Origin: Qipengyuania_C sp046254955
GTDB taxonomy: Bacteria > Pseudomonadota > Alphaproteobacteria > Sphingomonadales > Sphingomonadaceae
Length of the DNA: 64,000 nt
NCBI RefSeq assembly: GCF_046254955.1
Contig: NZ_JBJXRG010000002.1
Location: 772,913-836,912 of the forward strand
Direction: 5' to 3'
The number at the start of each line of letters is the position of its first letter. Position 1 is the stretch's first letter. A program made the translations under genes and the position numbers. A model generated the notes under the pieces. That model had not been told where the DNA came from and did no database searches. It was given only the letters and a program-made list of their open reading frames with translations. This document shows, one piece after another, positions 1-9,106 of the stretch.

Positions 1-636
1 CAACGTCCAGCTCAGCGTTGCTACGTTGGATATCATCAAGAAAGCGATGATCGCTATCCAGACTGCTACGGCAATAGGATCGCGGAATGCTTCCTGACCG
101 GTCGCCATCCAGAAGTAGAATGGCAGGAACGCAAGCCCAGCTCCAACCGGCGCAGGCACACCAGTGAGGAACCCTGCCGATTTATGCGGCTGTTCGTCCA
201 CATCGATCTGGGCGTTGAAGCGCGCGAGGCGCAAGGCGCAGCAAATCGCGAATGCGAGGGCGGCGAACCAGCCGAAACGCGCCCAATCCTGCAAGGCCCA
301 CAGGTAGAGTATCAATGCCGGAGCCATCCCGAACGAAAGAGAGTCGGCCAAGCTGTCCAGCTCGGCGCCGAAACGCGATTGGGCATTGAGCAACCGCGCG
401 ACGCGGCCATCCATGCCATCGAGTACACCTGCGAGAATAACCGCAATGATCGCCTTGTCCCAGTCACCCGATATGGCAAACCGGATTCCCGTCAGACCGG
501 CGCATAGGGCTGCGGCGGTTATTGCATTGGGAATGACCGAACGCAGCGAAAGGCCACGCCCCTTGCTTGCAGAGACCGGCTCATCCTGAGCGGATTGCGG
601 GCCGACCCGCTCCTGCTCATCGCCGCCTTCGCTCAC
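1..636 (-). CDS. pssA: CDP-diacylglycerol--serine O-phosphatidyltransferase, 3' end outside window
   Basis: Integral membrane enzyme that joins serine to CDP-diacylglycerol, giving phosphatidylserine, the first step to phosphatidylethanolamine. The reverse strand stays open for 212 codons to the window edge. It carries the complete CDP-alcohol phosphatidyltransferase signature DG-x2-AR-x8-G-x3-D-x3-D at about residues 76-98, flanked by hydrophobic segments. The start is taken as the GTG whose bases overlap the psd stop (GTGA), the usual sign of translational coupling; no in-frame ATG lies nearby. The pairing with psd, which uses its product, makes the assignment firm. The C-terminus is not visible. 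Confidence 0.93.
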   Translation of the reverse strand, partial: MSEGGDEQERVGPQSAQDEPVSASKGRGLSLRSVIPNAITAAALCAGLTGIRFAISGDWDKAIIAVILAGVLDGMDGRVARLLNAQSRFGAELDSLADSLSFGMAPALILYLWALQDWARFGWFAALAFAICCALRLARFNAQIDVDEQPHKSAGFLTGVPAPVGAGLAFLPFYFWMATGQEAFRDPIAVAVWIAIIAFLMISNVATLSWTL

Positions 637-1367
637 TGTGCAACACCTTCGAGCAGCTTCTGCTCCCCTATCCGCGCAAGTACTGTCTCGCCGGCGACGA
701 TCTTCTGGCCGAGCAAAACCTGCGGATCGGTTCCTGACGGCAAATACACGTCGACACGGCTGCCAAAGCGGATCAGCCCAACGCGCTGACCAACTGCGAC
801 TATATCGCCGGGTTTAACAAAGGGGATAATCCTGCGCGCAACCAGTCCGGCAATTTGAGTGAATCCGATCTGCAATCCGTCAGGTCGTTCGACAAGGATA
901 TGCTGACGCTCGTTCTCTTCGCTGGCTTTGTCGAGATCGGCATTCATGAACTTGCCCGGGATATAGATTAGCCGCTGGATCGAACCGGAGATCGGGGAGC
1001 GATTGATGTGTACATCAAACACGCTCATGAAAATCGAAATCCGAGTTACGGGCCCGGCCGGAAGTCCCTTCGTCCCGGAAGCATCCGGATCGACAAGTTC
1101 CTTGGGCGGTTCGACTTCGGCAATCAGTGAAACGAGCCCGTCGGCAGGAGCGACAATCGCATCGTCAGCCTGCGGGACCACCCTTTCCGGATCGCGGAAA
1201 AACGCCAGTACACCCAGCGAAAGGAAGGCGAGCGGCCACGCCAGCGTCTCCCACGCGAGGAATGCGAACACGAGTGATGCTGCAAGGACGGCCACGCCGT
1301 ACTTGCGTCCTTCAGGGTGGATCGGCGGCCAGCTCCAGCTGACATCGCCGCGACCCTTGTTATCCAT
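633..1367 (-). CDS. psd: Phosphatidylserine decarboxylase proenzyme
   Basis: Decarboxylates phosphatidylserine to phosphatidylethanolamine at the inner membrane. The proenzyme cleaves itself before a serine that becomes the pyruvoyl cofactor; here this is the FGS motif (Gly202-Ser203) about 40 residues from the C-terminus. The size (244 aa) fits the short alphaproteobacterial class. An N-terminal pair of hydrophobic stretches (about residues 22-55) would anchor it. The start at 1367 is chosen because GGAGAA lies just upstream; an in-frame ATG at 1391 has no such site. The gene overlaps pssA by four bases, so the two form one operon. Confidence 0.93.
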   Translation of the reverse strand: MDNKGRGDVSWSWPPIHPEGRKYGVAVLAASLVFAFLAWETLAWPLAFLSLGVLAFFRDPERVVPQADDAIVAPADGLVSLIAEVEPPKELVDPDASGTKGLPAGPVTRISIFMSVFDVHINRSPISGSIQRLIYIPGKFMNADLDKASEENERQHILVERPDGLQIGFTQIAGLVARRIIPFVKPGDIVAVGQRVGLIRFGSRVDVYLPSGTDPQVLLGQKIVAGETVLARIGEQKLLEGVAQ

Positions 1368-1521
1368 TATTTCTCCGGCCATTCGCGGCATCTAGTGACT
1401 TGGAAGGAAAGCGGCAAGCTAGCGCGTGATCCAAACTGGAGATGGAAAGGTTATCGGATCATCTCGTCGGACCGGCGCGCATTGTCGATTTGTCTACCTT
1501 TTCTTGGTAAACGCGTGACCC

Positions 1522-2598
1522 ATGAGTGAAGAGACAACCTTGCGAAAGCGCTGGACAGGCGAAGTGCCGCTCTATGTTGCTGCTGTCGCATGGGCGGCCG
1601 TCTGCCTGTACTTGACGCGTAGCGCAGGGCTGAAATTCCCCGTGAGCGGCGTAGTGGCCAACAGCTACCTCGTGGTCGCCGCGGTTCTCGCCTATGGAGG
1701 AATGTTCCTCGTCGGCTCCCTTGCACGCTACCGGCCGGATAGCCCGATATCCTATCTGCGGCAAAGGCATGGCAACCGCGCCTGGCTGGTCTGGATAATC
1801 GGCGGGCTACCCATCGTCGCCATCAGCGTCGGGCTGTTACCATTGTTCTCGAACATGAAGGGCATGATACCCTACTTCACCGACTATACATGGGATCAGA
1901 CTTTCATCGATTGGGACCGCGCGCTCTTTTTCGGCCAGGACCCTTGGCGACTCCTATGGCCCATCTTCGGAAACTCCTATGTCACGGCGTTGATTGGAGT
2001 ATTCTACCATCTGTGGATCTTGCTGCTCTATCTGGGCTGCGTCTTCATGCTTTTCGATCCGCGCATTGGCCACGAATTGCGGCGTCAGTTCTTCCTCAGC
2101 TATATCCTGTGCTGGGCCTTGCTCGGATCAGTACTGGCGACTTTGCTGGCGTCAGTGGGGCCCGTATTCGCCGAGCCCATCCTTGGAATTGACACCTTCG
2201 TGCCGCAGATGGAGCTCTTGGAGAAGGGAAGCGAAACCGCATACTTGATGACTTTGCAGGTTCAGGACGGATTGCTGCTTGCTTTCCAGCAACAGGCCCG
2301 CGGTCTGGGCGCAGGAATCACCGCCATGCCATCACTGCATGTAGCCATTGCGTGCCTGTTCTGGCTGGCCATGCGGCAGCTCGATCGACGCGCGGGACAC
2401 TTCTTCCTTACTTTCCTGGCGGTAATCTGGGTCGGATCGGTGCATACCGCCTACCACTATGCAGTCGATGGCCTCATCTCGATCATCGGGGTGTTCGTCA
2501 TCTGGAAGTTCTCGGGCTGGGTGATTGCCAAATGGGATGCGTTGCTGGCGAAATCCGGTCAGCCCACCTTGCGCACAAACACGGTTCCCGCCGAGTAA
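1522..2598 (+). CDS. PAP2-superfamily membrane protein, possibly a sphingolipid head-group synthase
   Basis: A 358-residue multi-span membrane protein. The C-terminal half holds two phosphatase motifs of the PAP2 superfamily: PSLH (His273) and HTAYH-x3-D (His308/His312, Asp316). The loop between them is short, and the N-terminal half has several extra hydrophobic segments, as in the inositol phosphorylceramide synthase (AUR1-like) branch rather than soluble acid phosphatases. The usual reaction is transfer or hydrolysis of a lipid phosphate at the membrane surface. The substrate cannot be read from sequence. A role in sphingolipid or phospholipid remodelling is inference from the architecture and the lipid genes alongside. 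The 3' end overlaps the convergent ketoacyl synthase gene by 40 bp. Confidence 0.8.
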   Translation: MSEETTLRKRWTGEVPLYVAAVAWAAVCLYLTRSAGLKFPVSGVVANSYLVVAAVLAYGGMFLVGSLARYRPDSPISYLRQRHGNRAWLVWIIGGLPIVAISVGLLPLFSNMKGMIPYFTDYTWDQTFIDWDRALFFGQDPWRLLWPIFGNSYVTALIGVFYHLWILLLYLGCVFMLFDPRIGHELRRQFFLSYILCWALLGSVLATLLASVGPVFAEPILGIDTFVPQMELLEKGSETAYLMTLQVQDGLLLAFQQQARGLGAGITAMPSLHVAIACLFWLAMRQLDRRAGHFFLTFLAVIWVGSVHTAYHYAVDGLISIIGVFVIWKFSGWVIAKWDALLAKSGQPTLRTNTVPAE

Positions 2599-3689
2599 CC
2601 CGCACCGAAGCTGCAAATCAGTCCGATATCGCCGTCAGACAAATCATCGCTGTGGAGGTCGAATGCGATGATCGATCCCGCGCTTGAAGTATTGCCATAA
2701 GTATCGAGCACGGTCGGGCTTTCATCCGCACTCGCCTCATGGCCAAGCACGCGCTGCGCGATCAACCGGTTCATCCCGGCATTGGCCTGATGCAACCACA
2801 TGCGCCGGATTTCCCGCGGAACGATTGAAAGCCGCTCGGCTTCGTCACAGATCATCTGAGCGACCATCGGTACCACTTCCTTGAAGACCTTGCGTCCCTC
2901 CTGGACGAAAAGCTTGTCGGCATTGCTCGCGGATTCGGGGTGCGCGCGATTGAGGAAACCGAAGTTGTTGCGGATGTTGTTGGAAAAAACGGTCTTGAGC
3001 CGTGTCCCCAGGATCTCCCAATGCTGCTCGGGAGCCATCACCTTGTCTTCAACCAGAACCGCCGTCGCGACATCGCCGAAAATGAAATGACTGTCTCGGT
3101 CGCGCCAGTTGAGATGGCCCGAGGTGATTTCAGGGCTGACTACCAGCACACTGCGCGCATTGCCGGCGCGGATGTAATCCGCCGCCGTCTGAATCCCGAA
3201 AGTGGCTGAAGAGCACGCCACATTCATATCGAAGCCGAAGCCTTCGATGCCCAGCGCATCCTGGATTTCGACCGCCATGGCAGGATAAGGCCGCTCCATA
3301 TTCGACGCGGCGCACAACACCGCGTCGACTTCCTCAGGTTTGCGCCCCGCCCGCTCCAGCGCCTGCAGCGCGGCCTTCACGCCAATCTCCGCCATGATCG
3401 ACCGTTCGTCGTTGGGACGCTCCGCCCAACGGGGCGACATCACATTCGGATCAAGAATTGGCCCCTTCGCCATCACATGGCGCGCCTTGATGCCGCTTGC
3501 CTTCTCGATGAATTCGACCGAGCTAGGCTCCAGTGCTGTCACTTGTCCGGCAGCAATGGCGTCCGCGTGTTCGGCGTTATGAAGCTCGACGTAAGCGTTA
3601 AAGCTTTCGACCAGCTCTTCGTTGGAGATGCTCTCATCTGGCGTGAATAAGCCCGTCGAGGAGATTACTGGCGTTCCGGTGTATTGCAT
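2559..3689 (-). CDS. Beta-ketoacyl-ACP synthase III family protein
   Basis: A thiolase-fold condensing enzyme of 376 residues, longer than housekeeping FabH (about 320). The catalytic triad can be read as Cys159 in ACSSATFG, His300 in WLHQAN and Asn333 in YGNTSSAG. FabH enzymes join an acyl-CoA to malonyl-ACP. Related longer enzymes start specialised lipid or polyketide chains, so the exact acyl donor is open. An insertion near residues 40-95, rich in acidic and polar residues, accounts for the extra length. The gene is monocistronic as far as can be seen, convergent with the PAP2 gene. Family confident, substrate unknown. Confidence 0.85.
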   Translation of the reverse strand: MQYTGTPVISSTGLFTPDESISNEELVESFNAYVELHNAEHADAIAAGQVTALEPSSVEFIEKASGIKARHVMAKGPILDPNVMSPRWAERPNDERSIMAEIGVKAALQALERAGRKPEEVDAVLCAASNMERPYPAMAVEIQDALGIEGFGFDMNVACSSATFGIQTAADYIRAGNARSVLVVSPEITSGHLNWRDRDSHFIFGDVATAVLVEDKVMAPEQHWEILGTRLKTVFSNNIRNNFGFLNRAHPESASNADKLFVQEGRKVFKEVVPMVAQMICDEAERLSIVPREIRRMWLHQANAGMNRLIAQRVLGHEASADESPTVLDTYGNTSSAGSIIAFDLHSDDLSDGDIGLICSFGAGYSAGTVFVRKVG

Positions 3690-3735
3690 CTCGGCTGGTT
3701 AATACTCGGCCACGCACCCGACAAGATACCGCGCA

Positions 3736-3769
3736 AAGAAAAAGGGCCGAGCTTGCGCCCGGCCCTTTC
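3736..3769 (-). terminator. Intrinsic terminator of the TonB-dependent receptor gene
   Basis: Arms AAAGGGCCG (3741-3749) and CGGCCCTTT (3760-3768) pair perfectly with a 10-nt loop. On the minus strand the stem is followed by TTCTTT. It lies about 20 bp past the receptor stop codon. Confidence 0.8.
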
Positions 3770-3787
3770 AATGTACTGATCAGCAAA

Positions 3788-6352
3788 TCAGAACTTGCTG
3801 CGCACCGTCACGCCGTACATCCGCGGCTCCTGCGTAAATGCAGAGCGTGAACCGGAACGAGCAACGGTACTGAATGTTACACCGCGGGTAATCTCGTTGG
3901 TCAGGTTGGTCACCCAAGCCTCAATTCCCCACGCTTCGTCGATATCGCCGATCCCGGCGCGGAGATTGATCTTGGTGTTTCCATCCTGGATATCGAACGG
4001 CAGTGGATCGGTAAGACCAACTTGGGCAACGCTGCTTGGTACGGCTCGCGGCTGGGTCGAAGTCCGACGATCACTCTCCATGCGGACCTGGCCGTTGATG
4101 AACCAAGCCAGCGAGTTCCCGATCTCGCCATCGTAGGTCGCCCCAACAATCGCAACTAGCTCGGGCGCATTGGTAAGCGGGCTTCCGCACAGGTTCTGGA
4201 CGCGCAGCGGCTCATCCACAGTTGCACAGTCATCAGGATACGCTGCGTCTGTATAACTGAGGGCTGCATTGATGTTCAGACCATCAGTTGGGCGGATCGT
4301 CGATTCGAGCTCAAAGCCTTTGGAAATTGCCTTTGAAACGTTGAAGGTCTGGAACTGCACGCCAGTGAATTCGAGGACCTGGAAGTCCGAGAATTCTTCA
4401 TAGAATACAGCCAGATTTGCCGTAACTGCATTGTCGAGGAACCGCGCCTTGACGCCCACTTCCCAAGCATCAACTTCTTCGGAGTCAAACCGCGGATCCT
4501 GGAATACAGGCTCGGCACCGAAAAGCGTTGCAGGGAAGTTGGCCACCGTCGCTGCGGTGGAATCGAGGTTGAAACCGCCTGACTTATAGCCATGGGTGAA
4601 GCCCGCGTAGACGTTCACTGGAACATCGAAAGAGTAGCCCAGCTTCACCGTGTAAATGAGCTCGTCATCCTTGAAAGTCCCTTGGAACGAGCGCGGCAAA
4701 GGCAAGACGCTAGAGACCGGCAAGTCTGCCGGAGCGACAAATGCGAAACAGCCAAGTGCAAGGGTGCTACCGAGCAATGCCGAAGGTACGCCGCCACCCA
4801 GGATGTTGCTCACGATCCCGGGACAAAGCGGGTTGTCGACCGCCGTCTGGGTGTACCCGCCGTCCTTCGATTCATCTGACCAGCGAGCACCCAAAGTCAG
4901 CGTCAACTGGTCTGTGATATCGAACGTATTATGGGTGAAGATCGACCAACTGGTGCTGTCCTGATCATACTGGTTGGTGGCCGTAATGCCGCCCGGATCG
5001 ATCCCGCCCGAGAGTATTGTCAAGGGGTTCGCCCCGAATGCTCCCATGGTCGGCGCAAAGAACAATCCTCCGACAAACTCTCCCCAATCTTCGCCGAGTC
5101 CGAAGTTGACAGCTTGCGAGATATCTTCCTTCGAATAGTAGCCGCCGATCATCCATTGCAGACGTCCAGCATCGCCCTGGAAACGCAACTCGTGAGTCAT
5201 CGTGTCGATGAATGTGCCGCCGCCGGGAAGTACGTAGAACAGATCCAGGCCTGAGAAGGCCGAATCGTAGCTCTCTTGTGATTCATACTCGCGGTAGGAG
5301 CCGATGTAGACTGCATCGATTGCATCGCTGATTGGGTACTCCAGTTCAGCCGTTATACCCCACTGATCCGAGTTCGACAGATGCGGAGCCGACGACGTCG
5401 CAATCTGGTTATCAAGGGCCTTTTGAGCCGTTGTCACGTCGTTGGCGCTTAGTGCGACATCGGGCCCTGCCATACCGCCACGAAGACCAAGTCCAACAAG
5501 GCCGAAGAGTCCTGCGGTTTCAACCGGCGACTGCAAGATTTCGATTGCAGCACAGCATGCGCCCGTACTCTTCGAGTAGTCACCGATAATCCGGCCGCGG
5601 AAGCCATTGTCAGTCTCCCAGCCGAGCTGGCCACGGACCAGGTACTGGTCGACATTGTTCGAATCCTCAAGAAAATCGCCATTGCGATCCAGTACAGTGA
5701 CGAAACCATCACGCTCGCGCCAGGCACCGGTCAGGCGAACCGCCACCTTGTCTTGCACGACGGGAATATTGACGGCGCCCTGCACATTCATGTGGTCGAA
5801 GTTGCCGTAGGTCGCATTCGCGAAACCGCCGAATTCGTAAAGATCCGGACGCTTGTTGGTAATGTTGAGCGCGCCGGCCGACGTGTTGCGACCGAACAGC
5901 GTGCCCTGCGGGCCGCGAAGAACTTCGACCCGTTCCACATCGACGAATTCGGACAATGCGATACCAGCGCGCGATTGGTACACCCCATCGATAAACACGC
6001 CGACCGCACTTTCGAAGCCGATGTTGTTAGAGGTCGTACCGACACCGCGAATACGCAGTACCACTGTGCCCGATGAGTTCTGTGCCTGCGAAGTCGAGAA
6101 ACTGGGCGAAACCTGTGTGATATTCTGGACGTTCACAACGCCCTGCTTCTCAAGCTGCGCCGGGCTCACCGCGGTAACGGCGAGCGGAATATCCTGCACG
6201 TCCTCAGCCCGCTTCGTCGCAGTCACAATAATGATATTGTCGTCAAAAGCCTCATCATCAACCGTGTCCTGCGCATCCTGCGCAAAGGCTGTGCCCGACA
6301 TACCAAGGGTCAGCGCGAGCGAGCTCGCACCAAAAAATACGCTCTTCTTCAT
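3788..6352 (-). CDS. TonB-dependent outer-membrane receptor
   Basis: An 854-residue outer-membrane active transporter. It begins with a Sec signal peptide ending AFAQ (about residue 24), then a TonB-box-like IIIVTATKR, the plug domain (about residues 55-170, with VEVLRGPQGTLFGRNTSAG), and a 22-strand type barrel ending in a terminal phenylalanine (VRSKF), as needed for BamA assembly. The pattern matches the large sphingomonad receptor group often used for plant or algal compounds and siderophores; the ligand cannot be told. No substrate-degrading genes flank it. It has its own terminator and about 210 bp upstream before the tRNA-Tyr gene. Confidence 0.93.
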   Translation of the reverse strand: MKKSVFFGASSLALTLGMSGTAFAQDAQDTVDDEAFDDNIIIVTATKRAEDVQDIPLAVTAVSPAQLEKQGVVNVQNITQVSPSFSTSQAQNSSGTVVLRIRGVGTTSNNIGFESAVGVFIDGVYQSRAGIALSEFVDVERVEVLRGPQGTLFGRNTSAGALNITNKRPDLYEFGGFANATYGNFDHMNVQGAVNIPVVQDKVAVRLTGAWRERDGFVTVLDRNGDFLEDSNNVDQYLVRGQLGWETDNGFRGRIIGDYSKSTGACCAAIEILQSPVETAGLFGLVGLGLRGGMAGPDVALSANDVTTAQKALDNQIATSSAPHLSNSDQWGITAELEYPISDAIDAVYIGSYREYESQESYDSAFSGLDLFYVLPGGGTFIDTMTHELRFQGDAGRLQWMIGGYYSKEDISQAVNFGLGEDWGEFVGGLFFAPTMGAFGANPLTILSGGIDPGGITATNQYDQDSTSWSIFTHNTFDITDQLTLTLGARWSDESKDGGYTQTAVDNPLCPGIVSNILGGGVPSALLGSTLALGCFAFVAPADLPVSSVLPLPRSFQGTFKDDELIYTVKLGYSFDVPVNVYAGFTHGYKSGGFNLDSTAATVANFPATLFGAEPVFQDPRFDSEEVDAWEVGVKARFLDNAVTANLAVFYEEFSDFQVLEFTGVQFQTFNVSKAISKGFELESTIRPTDGLNINAALSYTDAAYPDDCATVDEPLRVQNLCGSPLTNAPELVAIVGATYDGEIGNSLAWFINGQVRMESDRRTSTQPRAVPSSVAQVGLTDPLPFDIQDGNTKINLRAGIGDIDEAWGIEAWVTNLTNEITRGVTFSTVARSGSRSAFTQEPRMYGVTVRSKF

Positions 6353-6564
6353 GAGTAGCTCTCCATGTACCCGTTTTTTTCATGCGAGCATGCTTGGAAG
6401 GAAAACGTCCTTTTTGCTGCTCGCTTGGTGCGGGTTCTGGAAGTGCGGGGCGCGAAGATCAATCGATCAAACCGTTGGCAGTCAATCTGGCAACACCAGT
6501 GTTACATTTCTGACACGCCCAGCCTGAGGCAAAAGCCCCCGACGTTTCTGAGCTGAAGCGACGG

Positions 6565-6650
6565 TGGTGGACAGGGCTGGATTCGAACCAGCGTACGCTT
6601 GCGCGGGCAGATTTACAGTCTGCTGCCTTTAACCACTCGGCCACCTGTCC
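6565..6650 (-). tRNA. tRNA-Tyr (GTA)
   Basis: The reverse strand folds as an 86-nt class II tRNA with an encoded CCA end. The acceptor stem GGACAGG pairs with CCTGTCC, the anticodon loop is CTGTAAA with GTA, a long variable arm is present and the T arm contains GGTTCGAATCC. Confidence 0.96.
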
Positions 6651-6792
6651 AGATGCCGTGCGAGCGAGGATCCGGTCCATATATGGAGGGGGACCTCGCC
6701 GCCGAGAGGCGCCCCAATGGCGAAGGCGCGCTTGCCTGTCAATGGCCGCGCTGGCACAGGGAGCCCCGCTGGTCAGGCCGAAGGGAAAAAGC

Positions 6793-7590
6793 ATGGCAAA
6801 AGGTGAGCGCAAACGCGCCCTGCGCGGCAGGGCCGGACGCATGAAAGGCGGGCGCGGAAGCGGGCGTGCAAGCTCCGGCCAGGTACGCCTTTGGGGCCGC
6901 CATCCTGTCGAAGCGGCGCTGATGAACCCGGCGCGCAGCCACTCCAAGCTATGGGCGACGCGCGAAGGCATAGAGTCGCTCGATGGGGAGCTGCCGGAGA
7001 ACTTCCCGGTCGAATACGCCGAAGTCACCGATCTCGCGAGGATGGTTGCGCGGGACGCGCCTCACCAAGGCCTCGTGCTCGAATGCGCCCCTTTGGAAGA
7101 TGTCCATCTCGACGAGGCGATTGCGGGAAGCGACGGCCCACTCGTTATCCTCGACCAGGTGACCGATCCGCACAATGTTGGCGCAATCCTACGTTCGGCA
7201 GCCGCGTTCGGGGCTGCGGCGCTGGTGACACAGGATCGCCATGCGCCGCCTGAAAGCGGTGTGCTCGCCAAATCGGCTTCCGGTGCTCTGGAAACCGTGC
7301 CGTGGGTCCGGGTGGTCAATCTCGCCCGTACTATGGATGAGATGGCCGACGCCGGTTATTGGCGTATCGGCCTCGATGGAGAAGCAGAAGCGAATCTTGC
7401 AAGCGCCCTGCCCGTCGGCAGGGTCGCACTGGTCCTTGGCGCTGAAGGCGAAGGCATGCGGCAAAACATTGCCGCCCATTGCGATGCGCTGGCGCGCCTG
7501 CCGATCGGTAACGCAATTGAAAGCCTCAACGTCTCTAATGCTGCTGCGATCGCGCTATATGCGGTTGCGACCCGCGAAGCTTCGCAATAG
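6793..7590 (+). CDS. rlmB: 23S rRNA (guanosine-2'-O-)-methyltransferase, TrmH/SpoU family
   Basis: A SAM-dependent 2'-O-ribose methyltransferase with a trefoil knot. The N-terminal substrate-binding domain has the GRHPVEAAL motif, and the C-terminal SPOUT domain shows DPHNVGAILRSA, LGAEGEGM and SLNVSNAAAIALY, the three SpoU motifs. E. coli RlmB methylates G2251 of 23S rRNA; other TrmH-like proteins act on tRNA, so the exact base is probable rather than proven. The start at 6793 (265 aa) has purine-rich GGGAAAAA in front and avoids running back to the tRNA gene. The first 30 residues are very basic (KR/GR rich). Confidence 0.85.
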   Translation: MAKGERKRALRGRAGRMKGGRGSGRASSGQVRLWGRHPVEAALMNPARSHSKLWATREGIESLDGELPENFPVEYAEVTDLARMVARDAPHQGLVLECAPLEDVHLDEAIAGSDGPLVILDQVTDPHNVGAILRSAAAFGAAALVTQDRHAPPESGVLAKSASGALETVPWVRVVNLARTMDEMADAGYWRIGLDGEAEANLASALPVGRVALVLGAEGEGMRQNIAAHCDALARLPIGNAIESLNVSNAAAIALYAVATREASQ

Positions 7591-7619
7591 CTTCGCGCAG
7601 GTGACTCAAGGGGGTATAA

Positions 7620-8462
7620 ATGCGTCTTTCCAGAATGCTCTTCGCGCTTGTCGCTCCGCTGATCCTGACGGGATGTTTCCTGTCGCCGGGCAAGTTTTCA
7701 AGCCAGATGCAGCTGATGAGCGATGGCAGTTTTGCCTATAGCTATGAGGGAGAAATCCAGTTCCTGGCGATGAGCAAGCTGGCGGAAATGGGATCCAAGG
7801 CCGATCAACAGTTCGAGCCCGAGGAATGCTACACCGACGATTTCGAAGAGCGCGAGTGCACTCCGGCTGAAATTAGCCAGCAGCGCGAAGAATGGCGTGA
7901 AGGCGCGGCCGAACGGATGGCCAGCAAGACCGAGGAAGCCGAGCAGATGAAATTGCTGATGGGCGGTATCGACCCGTCAGATCCTGAAGCGGCGGCGCAA
8001 TTCGCAGCCAAGCTTGAACGTCAGCGCGGATGGAACAAGGTAATCGACAAGGGTGACGGCATTTTCGACGTAAGCTTTGCCATGTCGGGCCAGCTCTCGC
8101 ACGATTTCCTCTTCCCGAATATCGAAAGCCTTCCAATGGGGAGCGCCTTCGTGAACTTATATCTCCGTGATGAAGGTAAGGTGCGGATCGAAGCGCCCGG
8201 CTTTGCGGCACAGGGTGCTGGCAACCCGATGCAAGGCATGATGGGCGGGATGATGAATCTGGCCAAGCTCGATGGCGGCAAGGACGGCGAGGGCATTCCC
8301 AACCTCGTTGTGCCGGAAGGCACCTTCACGATCATTACCGATGGCTTGATCCTGGCCAATAACACCGACGAGGGGCCACAGGTCGCTGCAACCGGTCAGG
8401 CGCTGGTGTGGCAAATCTCGCCGCAAACAGAATCTGCGCCCACTGCGCTGATCCAGTTTTAG
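7620..8462 (+). CDS. Predicted lipoprotein of unknown function
   Basis: A 280-residue protein with a classic lipobox: a short basic N-terminus, a hydrophobic stretch and LTGC with Cys19 as the lipidation site. The mature part is polar and acidic (Asp/Glu-rich between residues 50 and 110), with a methionine/glycine-rich patch near residues 200-212. No catalytic motif is recognised. It lies 29 bp after rlmB with the same orientation, so it may be co-transcribed. Similar lone lipoproteins occur in sphingomonads, but I cannot name a function. Confidence 0.7.
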   Translation: MRLSRMLFALVAPLILTGCFLSPGKFSSQMQLMSDGSFAYSYEGEIQFLAMSKLAEMGSKADQQFEPEECYTDDFEERECTPAEISQQREEWREGAAERMASKTEEAEQMKLLMGGIDPSDPEAAAQFAAKLERQRGWNKVIDKGDGIFDVSFAMSGQLSHDFLFPNIESLPMGSAFVNLYLRDEGKVRIEAPGFAAQGAGNPMQGMMGGMMNLAKLDGGKDGEGIPNLVVPEGTFTIITDGLILANNTDEGPQVAATGQALVWQISPQTESAPTALIQF

Positions 8463-8490
8463 CGTAGAGTGCGGTAACTCCGCATCTGAC

Positions 8491-8531
8491 AAAAAGGAAA
8501 CCGCGCCTCGCATCGTTGCGGGCGCGGTTTC
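8491..8531 (-). terminator. Intrinsic terminator between the lipoprotein and HU genes
   Basis: Arms GAAACCGCGCC (8497-8507) and GGCGCGGTTTC (8521-8531) pair over 11 bp. On the minus strand the stem is followed by CTTTTTG, so it ends the HU transcript. The plus-strand side has only a weak CTCT tail but may still slow convergent transcription. Confidence 0.8.
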
Positions 8532-8582
8532 TCTATTCGTGGAGCCGCGAGGCGTCAGCGGCTCGAAATGAAGGTATGCCGC

Positions 8583-8855
8583 TTAATTGACAGCGTCCTT
8601 AAGCCCCTTGCCCGCCTTGAACTTCGGCTGGTTCGATGCCTTGATCGTCATCGGTTCGCCGGTGCGCGGATTGCGACCGGTCGATGCCTTGCGGCGCGCA
8701 ACCGAGAAAGTCCCGAACCCGACCAGCCGCACTTCGTCACCCCGCGATAGCGAGCTGGTGATCGTATCAAACACGGCCTCGACCGCACTTGATGAGTCAC
8801 TCTTTGATAGGCCGCTCGCATCGGCAACCGCACTGATCAGGTCGTTCTTGTTCAT
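8583..8855 (-). CDS. HU family DNA-binding protein
   Basis: A 90-residue histone-like protein that bends and compacts DNA as a dimer. It shows the full HU pattern: an N-terminal helical pair (MNKNDLI...), then VGFGTFSV and the beta-arm signature GRNPRTGEP (about residues 60-68) whose proline intercalates into DNA, and a lysine-rich end. The start at 8855 gives the canonical HU N-terminus with GGGGGA upstream; in-frame codons further upstream would add a non-homologous extension. It lies downstream of lon on the same strand, in the order also common in other bacteria. Confidence 0.95.
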   Translation of the reverse strand: MNKNDLISAVADASGLSKSDSSSAVEAVFDTITSSLSRGDEVRLVGFGTFSVARRKASTGRNPRTGEPMTIKASNQPKFKAGKGLKDAVN

Positions 8856-9106
8856 CCTGGGAATCCCCCTTCGAGTTCGTATGAATTGCGTTCGGTGTAT
8901 CGCCTCTCCGAATGGGAAGGGAATTGAGAACCTTTTGCGTTTCAGTTCAAGGCCAAACATCCCAAAAATCGCTCAATCGTGAGGTTTTTCTCGATTTGAG
9001 GGGTTCTCACGCCGAATGACCGGCAACGCAAACTGCTTGCCTTGCCGCTAACCAAATTTGGCGGACAGTCGAACGCTTCCGAGTCGCTGCATTGCAGCAA
9101 CGCGGA

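Noticed and set aside
3854..3878. GGAAC followed by TGTT after 16 bp inside the first TonB receptor gene
   Set aside because: Lies within coding sequence, points away from any start, and the -10 does not match CGTT.
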